Source: Brachypodium distachyon (Eukaryota; Streptophyta; Magnoliopsida; Poales; Poaceae). From it: DNA of 64,000 bases. A program made the position numbers and the translations under genes. Under the pieces are notes generated by a model. It did no database searches, had not been told where the DNA came from, and saw only the letters and a list, made by a program, of their open reading frames with translations. This document shows, one piece after another, positions 30,857 through 44,014 of the stretch. The stretch is from NCBI RefSeq assembly GCF_000005505.3, contig NC_016134.3:30021584-30085583 (forward strand), written 5' to 3'. Numbering within the stretch: position 1 is the stretch's first letter; each line of letters starts with the position of its first letter.

Positions 30857-33800
30857 TTAACCGGAGGCACCGAGGTTAAGATTGCGCTTCATCCTTTCTA
30901 TCATTAGCTTCGTAGCTGGCTTTGTGAAGGCATCAGCAACTTGATCTTCGGATGAAACGAACCGGACTTCCAGGCACCCGAGAGCCACCTTCTCTCGCAC
31001 AAAATGGAAGTCCACTTCGATGTGCTTGGTGCGGGCATGAAACACCGGATTAGCAGTTAAGTATGTTGCACCAAGATTATCACACCAAGGAATGGGAGGC
31101 CGAGGCTGTGGAATGTGCAACTCACGAAGCAAGGATTGAACCCAGGAAACTTCAGCTGCACCATTCGCTAGAGCTTTATATTCCGCCTCTGTACTTGACC
31201 GTGAAACAGTCGGCTGCTTGCGAGCACTCCATGAAATTAGATTGGACCAAAGAACACTGTGAAACCACCTGTAGAGCGGCGGTCATCAACGCAGCCTGCC
31301 CAATCCGCATCGGTGAACACACTGAGAAGATCGGAACCTGAGCGTCGAATATGGACGCCGGTCGCCACGGTTCCCTTGACATAACGGAGGATCCGTTTCA
31401 CAGCATCCCAATGTGCTTCGATTGGAGCAGCAAGATACTGACAGACTTTATTTACCACGAACGAGATGTCGGGACGAGTCATGGTCAGATATTGGAGGCC
31501 GCCCACCATGCTCCTGTAGCGGAATGCGTTGTATTCATTAAGAGGAGTGCCAATGTCACGAGCAAGGGGCTCCTGCACTGCCATTGGAGTGGACACGGGC
31601 CGACAATTATCCATGTGCGCACGATGAAGAAGATCCAAAGCATACTTCTGCTGACACAAGTGCATTCCCCCTGAAGTAGAAGTAGCCTCAATGCCAAGAA
31701 AATACCGGAGTGAACCGAGATCCTTGGTCGGGAAGGACGATTGGAGCTGCTGTAGAAGATGATCAGCAACCCGAGAACACGAGCTGGCAATAACGATATC
31801 ATCGACGTAGACGAGCATGTAGATGGTCACACCTCCGTGGGCAAAGATGAACAGGGACATGTCAGCTTTGGAGGGGGCGAAGCCAAGCTGCTGCAGGCGG
31901 GGTCACTCAAGCGGGCATGCCACGCGCGAGGAGATTGCTTCAGCCCATAGAGAGACTTGTGGAGCCGACATACATGATGAGGTGCCGAGGGTTCCTCGAA
32001 ACTAGGTGGCTGCTGCATATAGACTTCCTCTGTGAGCACGCCATGAAGGAAGGCATTGTTGACATCGATCTGCCGAAGATGCCACCGCTTGGAGATGGCG
32101 ATGGACAGCACGAGGCGTACTGTGGCTGGCTTGACAACCGGGCTGAAGGTGTTGAGGTAGTCGATGCCGGGTCGCTGCGTGAAGCCACGGGCAACAAGCC
32201 GCGCCTTGTATTTGTCGACGGAGCCGTCAGGGCGCTCCTTGACCTTGAAGATCCATTTGCAGCTAACAACGTGCTGCCCGGGGGGGCGAGGCATGAGGCT
32301 CCACGTGCCATTCTGCTGAAGAGCAGAGAATTGGGCCTCCATAGCCGCGCGCCAACCCGGCTCAGCGAGTGCACTGCGGTGAGACGACGGCACCGCAAAG
32401 AATGCCCGGCGTGATGGATCTGGATCGTCCCATCAGTGGGCTTGAGAGGATTGCGGATGTTGTTGCGAAGCCGGGTGACCACCGTGGGGCGTGGTGGTGA
32501 CGGAGGCGTCACGGCCAGTGGCGAGGCTGGGGGTGACGGGTCGCTGAACAAGTCTGCCGCGGCAGGAGTCGCGGCAGGGGTCGCGGCAGAAGTCGCGGCA
32601 GGGGTCGCGGCAGGAGCGGCTGCCGCGGCAGAAGTCGCGGCAGGGGTCGCGGCAGGGGCGGCTGCCGCGGCAGGAGTCGCGGCAGGGGCGGCTGCCGCGG
32701 AAGGAGTAGGGGCACCTGGCGAGCGAGGAGCTTCCGAGCCAGGTGCTGGGGGCATCGAGGAGCCCGGAGGCGGAGTCCGATCTGCATCAGGGTTTGTTTC
32801 CAAGGCATGATAAGATCGCATAAAATCAAAGTGAATGACCGGCTCGGACACAGGAAAAGCATTAGGATTTGATGAGGAAGAGCTAGGTGTAGAAGAGGCA
32901 AAAGGAAACACATGCTCATCAAACACCACATGACGAGAGATGTAGATGCGACCGGTGGTGCGATCCAGACACTTGTAGCCCTTGTGCATGCTGCTGCAAC
33001 CTAGGAAAACACATTGCCGGGAACGAAACTCCAATTTTCGGTTGTTATAAGGACGAAGATAGGGCCAACAAGCACAGACAAAAATGCAAAGAAAGGAATA
33101 ATCGGGTGTGATGTTAAGTAAATGGGAGATTGGGCTATCGTTGCTCAAGACTTTAGTGGGCATGCGATTTATCAAATAACAGGCGGTGAGAAAGGCCTCA
33201 TCCCAAAAACAGAGAGGGAGAGAAGCATGGGCAAGAAGGGCTAGCCCTGTCTCGACAATGTGACGGTGCTTACGCTCGGCGATGCCATTTTGTTCAGATG
33301 TGTGTGGGCAGGAGACGCGGTGGGCAATGCCAAGTTCCTCAAAGTGGCGATGAAGACGGTGGTACTTGCCGCCCCAGTCAGATTGGAACGCCCGGATTTT
33401 GGAGTTGAGAGTGTTTTCTGCAAGAGCTTGAAAGTGATGAAAAGCAGCTTCAACATCAGATTTACGTTTAAGTAGATAGATCCAGGTGAAACGACTAAAA
33501 TCATCCACAAAACTGACATAGTATTTAAAACCACCAACAGATGTAATAGCAGGCCCTCACACATCGGAGTGCACAAGTTCGAGTGGAAAAGTAGACACAT
33601 GATAGAATCTGGGAAAGGTAATTTATGACTCTTTGCCTGTTGACAAGCATCACACACGGATGAATCTAAAGCACACAAAATTTTATTTGACCTAAGAATG
33701 GACTCGGCTACGGACGACGAAGGATGTCCAAGCCGCTGGTGCCATTGACGAGCGGTGACACTGGAGAGGCCTTGCCGATCAAAGGAGGAGGAGGAGCTAC

Positions 33801-35157
33801 GATGCAACAGGATTGGGTAGAGGCCGCCCTTGCTCCTACCGAGAAGAAGCACCTTATTCGTGACCTTGTCCTTGACACAGAAAAATTTAGAGTGGAATTC
33901 AGCAAAGACATCATTATCCGTGACAAGTTTGTAAATAGAAAGAAGATTCTTGTGGATATGAGGTACGCGTAGGACATTACGAAGGTGCAAGGAAGAGGAT
34001 GAGCCGGGCAAAGCACAATGACCTATATGCGAAATTTTCAAACCTGGTCCGTTAGCGACCTGAACTTGATCTTTGCTGGTGTAGCACTCATGCATGGTCA
34101 GTCGATCGAGGTCGCTGGTGAGATGATCGGTCGCTCCGGTGTCCGCATACCAATTGGTGTCGACGTGGTAGCCGGTTGGTGAAGATGAGTTGTTGCTGGC
34201 GCGAGAGCTCTCCACGGAATAGGCGAGGTTGAAGAGGTTGTGGCAGCACGGTGCATCAGGCCCGTACTTGTGGCAGATCTGCCATGTGGACTTTGGACGT
34301 CCATTGCCATTGCCTCCACCGTAGTTTTGCAGAGCCCGGTTCTGCTGCTGGTTGCCGGGGTTCGCCTCGCCGCGGTCACCACGGTTGGAGGAGCGGGAGC
34401 GATTGTAGCTGTTGTTGCCGCCGCCACCTTGCCTGGTCACGCTGTTGCCGGAGGACTGGAAATCTGAGGTCAGATTGATCTGCTCAAGACAGGTTTCATG
34501 ACTCAAAAGAAAAGAGTAAAAGTCATTGAGCGACACGGGTTCGACACGCGTGGTCATAGACGTGACCAGGGATTCATACTCGGGCCCGAGGCCAGCGAGC
34601 ATGTATCCGACGATCTCCTCGTCGTCCAGCACCTTGCCGATGGATGCCATAGCATCAGCATGTGCCTTCATCTTGTGGAAGAATTCGGTCGCCGACATGC
34701 CCTTCTTCTTCAGATTAGATAGTTGGTATCGTATCTGGGCGAAACGGGCCCTGTTCTGCGAGGAGAACATGGCGAGAAGAGAAGACCAGACACCTGCCGA
34801 TGTCTTGATCTGAGCGACCTGCGTGAGGATCCCCTCCGTCATGGAGGAGAGCAAGATGCTGAGGACGGTCTTGTCCTGCTGGAACCAGCGTAGGTACGCT
34901 GGATTGACGACGCGTCGTGCGTTGTCGTCGGTCCCCTCAGTGATCATGTCAGCAGGGGCGCGGATGGAGCCGTCGAGGTAGCTTAACAGGCTCTGGCCGC
35001 TGAGGGCAGGTTCGACCTGCGCACGCCACAGGAGGAAATTGTCGCGGTTCAGCTTGACGCTGATGAGGCTGCCGAGAGATGCCACGGATACGGTGGCACC
35101 GATGGTGGAAGATGTTGATCCGACGAGCTCGGATCCGGAGGACGCAGAGGACGTCAT
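30857..35157 (-). pseudogene. Copia gag-pol, frame broken at about four places
   Basis: Gag starts at MTSSASSGSE (35157) with a UBN2-type Gag domain and a degenerate zinc knuckle. The protease motif WYADTGATDHLT follows, then the pre-integrase HQRLGHPSS zinc segment, integrase (DDFSRFTWIYLLKRK, FQSDWGGKY, HTSEQNGIAERKHR), reverse transcriptase ([28 protein letters not shown]) and RNase H ([31 protein letters not shown]). Reading passes between frames near 33590, 32430, 31860 and 31240, so no full polyprotein is made. An Ala/Pro tandem-repeat linker of about 60 residues sits between integrase and reverse transcriptase. Confidence 0.9.
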
Positions 35158-35186
35158 GGTGTAGATGGATCGTGGCTCTGATACCA

Positions 35187-35377
35187 AGATAGAAATATGG
35201 TTTGGCGTGGGGAACACAGCCCAGCCGGTGCTTGTATTTATACTCAACAAGTTAGGGATTTACAAGAGGTTAGGATTACAACAAACACAACAAACTCCTG
35301 TTGCCGGATATGCTAAGTGTATCTAGGATAAGCAACAGTGCCTAGAATCCAGGGGAGATAATCTTCGGTAGTTTACA
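35187..35377 (-). repeat. 5' LTR of the Copia element
   Basis: 191 bp, nearly identical to the 30652-30843 copy and directly followed (in element orientation) by the primer-binding site. Confidence 0.9.
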
Positions 35378-35589
35378 TATATAACACACAATAATGTTTG
35401 TCAGATCAAGATCGATCCAGAACTAGCTAGAATGATCAGATAATAACTAGAAGATGGAAATTAGCAGTTTGGTAACCAAAATATATATATGTTCGTTACT
35501 GCTTATTGTTGTGGATGGTCGGATAATATCCTGCGGTCCCCTTCCGAAATCATATTTGCTAGCTGCGCTTTTCTTCTCTCCTGGGCAGG

Positions 35590-35737
35590 TCTCCAGAAGC
35601 CAGCTGATGTGGAACTACTGAAGGAAGGTGACAGGTCTCTGGTTGCCACTGCTCAAGACATGATGCGGCGCATGGGCGAGGGCACGGTTCCTGTCACCAC
35701 CATTCCGCTGGACCATGTTCGCCTGCCAAGTGTATGA
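35590..35737 (+). pseudogene. Orphan terminal exon of an unrecognised gene
   Basis: After an acceptor-like TTCTCTCCTGGGCAG comes an open frame reading LQKPADVELLKEGDRSLVAT, then a segment ending PLDHVRLPSV and TGA (35735-35737). Codon use is even and the frame ends cleanly, so it looks like a real last exon. No matching upstream exon is visible on either side of the Copia insertion. I do not recognise the family. It may be a gene fragment left by rearrangement. Confidence 0.4.
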
Positions 35738-35856
35738 ATGCTTACTCTGTCTCATGTTCGTTCTGCTTTGGTGCTGAAACTCGCTAGGATGTGCTGGCTG
35801 TGAAACTTTGTGGAACTGTAATGTCTTGTTATTGTGCTTTGCTGTTAGGGGTAGGT

Positions 35857-36021
35857 TAGGGGCAGGTTGTTCCATAGTCAGGTCTTGACTGCAGGATCTG
35901 GTCAGTGGATTTAGGGGCAGGTTGTTCCATAGTCAGGTCTTGACTGCAGGATCTGGTCAGTGGATTTAGGGGCAGGTTGTTCCATAGTCAGGTCTTGACT
36001 ACAGGATCTGGTAAGTGGATT
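35857..36021. repeat. 55-bp tandem repeat, three copies
   Basis: The unit GGCAGGTTGTTCCATAGTCA... repeats at 35861, 35916 and 35971 with few changes (GTCAGTGG against GTAAGTGG in the last). It lies 120 bp downstream of the orphan exon, where a 3' UTR would be. Confidence 0.9.
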
Positions 36022-36744
36022 TCATGCCCTCCGTAGTGTTCCCTGGTTGTCTCTCCCCCTTTTTTACCTCGATATTTTGCTGCTCTGTTCGGTACCGTGA
36101 CACTTCTAGTTCTGCTATATGAAAATTAATGGAAAGGGGAGAGATCCTGGGTTGAAAAAAAGAAAGTCGAGAGGTATTAGTATGCAAAGAGTTAGAAATA
36201 ATCTTCCAATGACTTAACTAGTTCTTTATCTCGAGCTCTCAACGATAAGCAGAACTTGGAAGGAAAAGCTGAAGTACCACATAGTATCTCCATTTGGACT
36301 ATCACTTGTATCTGTAACTTTGAATCTGAAACTGAAAACTAGAAGCTTCTGTAGCTGTAACTTGAAACTGAAATATCTTATTTTGGAGGAGTTTCAGATT
36401 TTTGCCTCCGCGGCCATCTGGCAATGCTATGCACGTCATGCAAAATGTTTGATTGGCCAGCTAATAGACACTGCAGCCTTCATCATTGGATATCTCAAAC
36501 AATCTAGGGAATTGCAGCTTGAGAGGAGTATGGCCACACTAGGAATTTGTCTTGGGAAGAATATGCATGGGCCTTCTCGTAACTTTGTCCTGGTCCTTCT
36601 ACCAATTTTCAGTAGGCTTTTTCTTTGCCGTGAGCTTATCCTTTGATCCACGACAAAGGGAGCTCTTTGTTGTGTGCCCAATGGGAAGGTCACGGCAAAG
36701 GCTCACGTGGGCACACGGCAAATCTTGTTTCCCATCGTGAATAG
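36022..36744. other. Intergenic, with a possible CACTA-type relic
   Basis: At about 36610-36730 the motif TTTGCCGTG/CACGGCAAA recurs in both directions (with GGCTCACGTGGGCACACGGC), resembling subterminal repeats of CACTA elements. No gene is visible. Confidence 0.3.
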
Positions 36745-38282
36745 GCAGGATTCAGATCTTACTAAAATGTGTCATGTGGAATTAATTCTTGTCCTACTCT
36801 TTTGCATATGATACAAATTAAGGATTTGCAGTTCGCAATAATTAACCGCAAAGACCACACATGATAGCTGTAGACTCTATTGACAATTTGACTTTGTAGA
36901 CATGCAAGATCATATTTCATGAAATATGCTGAAGATAATTTTCAAGATAGGAAGCAAAGCATGAAATATCTCAAGTATCTCCGTTCTGTTTCGTACCAGC
37001 ATCAGAACACACACTTAACATGATTTAACTGAGGATCAACGTCCCAAAGTTTTCATGCTAAAACAACCAAACTCTGTCCATAATAACGCGAGCCAGCGAT
37101 CCCAAGAGAGTGCATTCCAGGTACATAACACAAAAGAGAACAACGGTTTCCATAGCAATTATGCTTACTCGATGAAATTAAGCTGCCCTGATGAAATCAA
37201 AAGCTCTAGGGGGCCTCCTAAGAAAATTAGATTCCTTCCAAGTTACGTAACCTCCTGTTTTCCAATCCAAGAGAAGGATGCCTCACAAAAGGGTCATTTG
37301 AAGAAAACTCAAACGCACTTTCAATGTTCAGCAAAAACCTGTTGTCTTTAACTGCACTCTCGACGGGCACCAGTGAACGGTCTTTATTGGCCCATCTTCT
37401 AGCAAACAGAGGTGTTGTAGTAAAATAAAACCCTTATATGGGCCGGGCCATAAATCCTACGTGGCGACGACCAAGTCAACATATCGCAAGCAGAAGTCAA
37501 GACGCCTACGTGGCACGGTCAATCCTACGTGGCAGAGGAAGACTAGTCAACGAGTCAAACTTCTCATGCCATGGTCAAAGGGTCAAATGAGCTAGAGTGG
37601 GGGCAAGAAAGGTGAGAGGAGGGAGCCCTTAGTCCATGGTGGACCATGGACCAAGCCCTACTTTTCTCACATGGTGCACACAAAAGTTATGGACCAAAGG
37701 AGCTACTTTTACCATTTTGCCCCCACTTTTCTCTCTCCCTCAAGGGTAGCCATGGTCATTTGTCATAGACCCCTAGGCTATAAATACCCCCCATGGGGGC
37801 ATGTATCATTCACTCTCACTTGAATAAACTCAAGGGGAGAGGGCTAGAGCCTCTTGCAAAGAGCTCTAGTTTCGAGATCCGGGAAGACGCGTTCGGCCCG
37901 GACTCGAAGGAGGAGGGGTTGGGTTAGAGTTCCGAGGGTAGCTTAACCTCGATACTTGGAAAGACGCGTTCGGTCCAAGTACAAGGTGGCCCCGACGAAC
38001 CTCTCGCCGAAAGGTGTCTTGGGAAGATCCGCTCGGTCCAAGCCCTAGGCTAACAACCCCCTCGAAGCCTTTCCTAACATAGGACTAAGTCGCACCCGCA
38101 GGGTCGACCGAACCTATTCAAAAAATATCGACGTGTCAACTTGTCCAAGTGTACGGTGACCTTCGCTATAAGGCCGGCATACACGCCCTACTTTTATACC
38201 CGCACTTGTGCCATCGATCATTGGCACCCCCTACTCTAACTGTTGTCGAGAACAACAACAAGAGGTTTCAGCTTCTTGTTCC
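36745..38282 (-). pseudogene. F-box gene C, 3' part of exon 3 and downstream region, split by a solo LTR
   Basis: 37200-37412 matches the end of gene A exon 3 in reverse (the GGATGCCTCACAAAAGG...CAGTGAACGGTCTT...CAGCAAACAGAGG series), and 36745-37200 matches the region downstream of gene A. After the solo LTR the exon resumes for 18-22 bp (AGAGGTTTCAGCTTCTTGTT) and stops at the CACTA terminus at 38283. The 5' half of exon 3 and exon 2 are not found anywhere up to exon 1 at 50518. Confidence 0.75.
37413..38260 (+). mobile_element. Solo LTR (848 bp)
   Basis: It begins TGTTGTAG and ends CAACAACA, and is flanked by identical AGAGG duplications (37408-37412 and 38261-38265). A TATA-like CTATAAATACCCC lies near 37778. 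No internal retroelement sequence is present, so it is an LTR left after recombination. Gypsy is the likelier superfamily from length, but this is not proven. Confidence 0.9.
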
Positions 38283-38829
38283 CACTACTCCAGAAAACCC
38301 CTCCAGTGGCGGTCAAAAAATGGGGTTGGTGGCGGTGATCACGCCCGCCACCAACTCTGCGTCACTGGAGGTTTTAGCACTGGTGGCGGGTAAAATACCC
38401 GCCACTGCTGCACCGATATCACCAATGGCGGGTAAAATACCCGCCACCGAAGACCTACAAACCGCCACTGTAAATCCCTCCGGCACCACCCGAAAAATGC
38501 GTGGAGTACATCAGTGGCGGGCAAATTACCCGCCACTGGACATTTCCAGTGGCGGTCTTTTTCCACTGCCACTGGAACCTTTTCCAGTGGCGATGGTGTA
38601 TAACCGTCACTAGTATTGTTTTTTCCCCAAAAAAATGAATTATTTATAAAAATAAATATTCCTGTAGCACAGAAATAGCAGGAATACGGCAGCACAGTAT
38701 ACAACACCAAAGAAACAGAATAGCAGCAAATATATTACAAAGTTCCACACAACGTTAAACATTCAAGTCACATGCATGTATACAAAGTGTTTGAAAGAAT
38801 GAGCCACAAATAGAAGTGTTCCACACAAT

Positions 38830-41800
38830 TTAGCCACTTTTGGCGACAATCCTGCCGCCGTAGTAATCCCCGCTCGATTTGAGGACCTCCTTGTTGAGGA
38901 TTTCGCCGATGTCCTTCTGGATCTCGTACACGATAATTTCTGAGTTGTGCCCTAACTTGGCGTTGGCCAGAAACCAATTCCTCACTTCTTCGAAGGTCTT
39001 CTTCCCCTTCGGCTGGAAGTCGTTGATCATCTGCTGAATAGTGTGCACGCAGTAGTAACCACAGTAGACGGATCCTTCAGGCTGTTGCTCGCAGGGGAAG
39101 TTGAAAGTGTGACTGGGGGGAGCGTTAGGATTGTGGCTGAAGCCAGTCATCCCGTACCATTTCACCGCGTCACGATAGGCTGCGTCGATGACATATTTGA
39201 TTGGCTCAAAGTCGCGTTGTGGTTCATTCCCCTTGCGTCGCAGTGGATCAAAATATGTGACCCCTCCCATATCGAGGCAGATGGCGATTGTCACCCAATG
39301 GCCGTTGTTTCACAAAAGGACGCACATTGTATTAGCCAAATAATATAACAAGAAAGTCTTCCGACGGAAAAAGATTTATGTATTCACGCGAATTGAAGAC
39401 AACTTAGTGTAGATGGTACAATATCAATACAAAACGGCGGTTGTGCTTCAACATGAATTAAGTGAGGTATTCAATCACCAACCTTCTACTTTCGGCCAAC
39501 AATGGGTCTGGACCAAGCAAACTGGCATTGAAGAGAAGGGGGTCGGTGACGGCCATCCCATATTTCTTCACCCTCGTGTAGTGTACACACCACAGTCTTA
39601 ATATGGCGTTGTCAAGGCACTTGCAGTTGAAGGGATGAAATAAGTCGAGGAAGTCAATGCCGAAGGTAACGTCATTTTCCTTCTGGATCTCCCCCATATT
39701 GGAGTCGAAGAAGCCATAATGCTTTGGCACACGAACCTTAATTTCTAGATTTGTTAGGTCTGCGCCTGATGATGCCACATTCATGTATTTTTCATGGAGC
39801 TCTTGCATCTCCCGTGGCAGGCGATACCGGTCATCCTGGGACACCATCGGTTGTCCGGGGTGGAACAACAAAAATTGGGAGAATCGCCTGTCCACGAAAT
39901 AAGACCCATCAGGCAATCTATCTCCAACACGGGGGTGGGTGGGCATCTTCAAAATGTCTGGTCGCTCTTCCCAAATCCCTTATATCTGCGGCGCGGTCTT
40001 TGGTTTTCTTCCCGTAAAAGACGACTATTTCCCCTCCTTGGAGGAGCCCTTGCTTGCCTTGCCACCTGTCCCCCTTATGTTTTTCCTGCGTCCCAGGAAA
40101 TCAGAACTGTCCGGTTTCTAGGGGACCTGCATCCCAGCAGGGGCACATGGACGGCGCTCCAACGGGGCTGATTGTGCTGCGGCTCTCCGAGGGACGGGTC
40201 TTGGTGCGGATGGCTTCGGGGCTTCGGGTTTGGGCAGCGACGGAGGATTTTGGCCTGCATTGTCGTTGCTGCACTCCGCCGCAGGTGAGAAGTCTCGTTC
40301 TGCGGGCTCATAGTCCAAAGGACCGGGTGAGGCGCCAAGCGGCGACGGAGACGTCAGGCGCCGGGCGGGTGGAGACGGACCGAGGCAGGGCGACGGAGAT
40401 GGAGCCGGCTCCGTAGCGAGGACCACCAACCTCGTAGGCAAGATGAGGCAGGAGTTGACGCAATCCCTTAGGGTTGTCGCCTCTTCGTGTGGAGGATAAG
40501 GGACCGGTTCGTCCTCGAAGCCCTTGAGCACGGAGTCCACCTGCACCCTGACCATGTCGTCTCGCAGGGTCACGTGGTGCATCACGGCCATACGCGGCAT
40601 CAGCAACTCGCACGTGCCTAGAGGAATCCCCACCGTCGGCATGTGTAGCCGGCATTTGACGCCCTTCTGCGCATGACAAACATGGGAACATCATTAGTAG
40701 ATTGGAGCATGATAGTGTATTTCACTATTTTTCGTAGCGCGGGAAGACGCTTACCGTGAGGTTCTCGTCGGGTGGCCCAAGCGGGTCAAGCTGGCACTCG
40801 GTGCCGGAGCATGAGGTGCTCTTATTGGGTAGCGGGGACGGATCCGGTGTGGTTGGGGTTGGTTGGATGGGCACCGGCGGGAAAATACCATGATCAATGA
40901 AGTTGTCGACGTCACGCTGGTCCCTTGCATGCTGCATGAGCTTCCTGAGCTCCTCCCTCGCCAACACCTGGATCTTCTCATCTAATTCCTCTGAGCTATA
41001 TTCTTTGCTGGACGCCCTTCTGCGTTTGCAGGAACCTTGCTCTTTCGCCATCTGCCTGCGAAAGGGCCCGGAACCGACACCTCGCATATGGCCCCCGTGC
41101 TCATTTCGTTGCAGAGCGTAGCTGATGGCATCATCCCACTGTTGGTTGATAGACGAGTGGGAGCCATCCGACTCCCACTCTGCCATTGCACCCTGTATAC
41201 AAAAAACAACATGCTCGGTGTTAATCTTATATGTGAGTATAAGAATCCCAACCGATACAAGAAGATGTCAGGACGAGGCCTTACGAGTGCAGCCTCTTGC
41301 TTCTCTGACATAGGCTCCAGGCCCGCCCACTGATTTGCGGTCATGGACGATCGCAGCCATTTGCTGGAGTGCTCACTGCGAAGCAAAGTTGGGACCCTCG
41401 GCTGTATACCGGCTTGGTCCAATGCGGCGTCCTCCTTCGCCCACACATTCTCTTTTCCGGGGCGTCCACGACTGCCGAGGTGGTGGTCGAAGGGCCTTTT
41501 CTCACGAAGCTCCTTGTACCATTTTTGGCTGGCCTTGAATTCATCTGACCTGACCCACACCTTGAACCTCTCCCAGTCCTCCTCTGAGATCCCCTTCCAG
41601 TGCTTGTTAACCTCTGTCTTCTAGTCTTTGCCGATGACTTGGTGCCACGTGCTCTGGCCCTTCCTCATGACTTGGTGCACCCGCCACTCCAACCGTCTCC
41701 TGATCTCATCATTGGCAGGCATGAACCGCTTCCATGCCGCCTCGTAACCTGAGACGTCGCACCCTGGGCTTCTTCCTCGTCAGCTGCTCCTTCAAGGAGC

Positions 41801-42828
41801 AGCTGCTCCTCGGCTCCTTCAAGGAATAGCTGCTCCTCGGCTCCTTCGCTCATGGCAATTACCGAGCCCGAGGAAGATGCTCCCGCTTCTTCTTCGACTT
41901 CTCCCTCCACAACCGGTGGCTGCTCAGGCACCTCTTCAACGCGAGCCTGAGGTTCCTATCCAACACTTATAAAAGTAATTTAAAAAAACGGAAAAATTCG
42001 GTATGACCTATGCTGTAAAACAAGAAAATTTTGGCATGACCATTGCTATAAAACAACAAATGAGTCTACCCGAATTTTATACCTGCATAAAAAAAACTCC
42101 CACCAACATATACCCCCTCGGCACGATGGCCGGACCCTTCTCAACGACCCGGCACGATGGCCGGGTGCACATTCCTCATATCAACCGACACGATGGTCAG
42201 GATCAAATTCAATCATATTTCATCAAATAAATCCATAACTAGCAGCAAATTAATCAAATTAAACCATAATTTGACACTAAGCAGCAGCAATTTCATCAAA
42301 TTGAACCCATTTAGCAGCAAATTAATCAAATTGAACCATATTTTACCACTAAACATCAGCAAATTGATCTAATTGAACCAATTCAACACCAAATTCTTCA
42401 AACTGAACCATAATTTGACACTAAACAACGGCAAATTCATGAAATTGAACCCTTTTAACAGAAAATTAAACCTAACCCTAACCCTTACCTGGGCAGGGGC
42501 GGTGACGGCAGTGGGGATGGCCGCGGTGGTGGTGTCGGCGGCGGGGACGGCCGTCGTGGGGGTGGCGTCGGCGGTGGAGGTGGTCACGGGGGTCGCGGTG
42601 GCCGTGGTGGCGGTGTCGGCGATGGCGGGGGAGTCGGCGGAAGCGGCCGGGGCCGGGGCCGCGACCGGTGGAGGCGGCCCGGCCGCACCCCCGGCGATGC
42701 GGGCCAGGCGGCGGCAAGGCGGGGCTGCCGGATCCGGATCCGACGGCCGACGACGGGGCCTGCAGGGCGAGGGGCTTCCCACTCCTCGTCGTCCGTTGCG
42801 ACCCCCCGCTCGTGTCCTTTGAAGACAT
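38830..42828 (-). pseudogene. CACTA-encoded Transposase_24/Ulp1-protease gene, decayed
   Basis: It starts MSSKDTSGGSQRTTRSGKP (42828) with a donor at 42489. Later exons give EAAWKRFMPANDEIRRRLEW and a WKGISEEDWERF motif typical of Transposase_24 (Ptta/En/Spm), then a KENVWAKEDAALDQ-type block and HGGHMRGVGSG. The 3' part is an Ulp1-type cysteine protease: GHWVTIAICLD (His), VTYFDPL (Asp), then a Gln and SVYCGYYCVHT (Cys). Several frame changes and an in-frame TAG near 41622 break it. Ulp1-type proteases cleave SUMO-like tags and are known passengers of plant CACTA and MULE elements. Confidence 0.8.
42480..42827. other. GC-rich first exon of the CACTA gene
   Basis: Highly GC-rich with GGC/GTC runs. 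Open frames on both strands here are compositional. The minus frame is the likely first exon of the Transposase_24/Ulp1 gene. Confidence 0.4.
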
Positions 42829-44014
42829 GGCGGCGGCGGCGGCTAGGTTAGGGTTTCGGCGAGGAGGCGAGGAGAAGGGCGGCGGCGAGGGAGGCGCGAG
42901 GGAGGGGAGGGGAGGCGAGGGAGAAGGGCAGCGGCGGCGGCGGCATGAGATTTGGGCAGCGCTTCGCCGTTGGGGAGTTCGAGGAAGCGCTGCTGGTCGG
43001 GGAGGACGCGCGCTTCGGATACGAAAATTTTTGCTAAGTCCCGCTCTGTAATATATATATATATACACACACATATATATATATAGGGAACATCTCCAGT
43101 GGCGGGTATTTCGTGGATACCCGCCACTGGCGACCCTTCCTAGGATTACTTGTACAAGATACCACCGGTGGTGGGGATTTCCGGATACCCGCCATTGGTG
43201 ACCCACCAGTGGCGGGTATATGGAAACCCCGCCACTGGTAATTGGAACAGCAGTGAGGGTTCAGAACATGCATGTTCCACGCACGAGTGGCGGTGATATT
43301 GTATATACATGCCACTGGTTAATATTTTGGCTCTATTATTATATTCTTATTATATTCTGTGTCTCTCTGAAAATTATGGCACCTGTACTTTCAAGTGTAT
43401 AATAATTATTTCTTGTCTCACTAAAGATTTCAATGCTAAATACATTGCTGAAAATGAAATATTTATGCTTTTGTACTGTTTACTGTGGTTAAATTTTTTT
43501 ATAAATGCTCAGAATGGTCTGATATTTGGCATGGAGGCTTCTCACACGACACTATGCCTGTATATGAAGTTTGGTGCCAAAATTCCAAATGAAGCCCATA
43601 AGAATACCATATTGGGATCATCTAGGTAGATATCTCTGATACCTTCTAAGCCAACATCCAAATTGTAACAATAGAACAACTTTGGGCTTGATTTTTTCCA
43701 TGTGGCTTCATTAGACTGAGAGGTGTTCCCATGCCAAGTTTCAGCTCATTTTGATGAAATTTGAATTTTATGTAATTAAATTAGCACCAAAGCCACACAT
43801 AATCACAAAAATTTGTATGAAATACTATGAATTAATGTCTAAATCTTGTATTGAGAACAAACAATATTATTATACACCCAAAAGTACAACTGCTATATTT
43901 TTTGGGAACGCAGAGAATATAATAGTGCATCCTGAAATCATCACAGTGGCGGGTTTCACGGACCGGTGAGTTAGACAAGATTTGGGAAATCCCTAAGTCC
44001 TGTAGCATTCACCA

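Larger units (their letters stand above)
30652..35377 (-). mobile_element. Ty1/Copia LTR retrotransposon, full-length but defective
   Basis: 4726 bp, read on the minus strand. Two short LTRs are flanked by TATAT target duplications (30647-30651 and 35378-35382). The primer-binding site TGGTATCAGAGC lies at 35175-35186 (minus), next to the 5' LTR. A purine tract AGATTGAGGGGGAA lies next to the 3' LTR. The LTRs differ at four substitutions and one single-base indel over about 191 bp, so the insertion is fairly recent. The order protease-integrase-RT-RNase H places it in Copia. Confidence 0.95.

Noticed and set aside
38290..38620. Array of direct and inverted GCCACTGG/CCAGTGGC units resembling a CRISPR array
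   Set aside because: Units are irregularly spaced and inverted, the genome is a plant, and they match CACTA subterminal repeats seen at three other places in the element.
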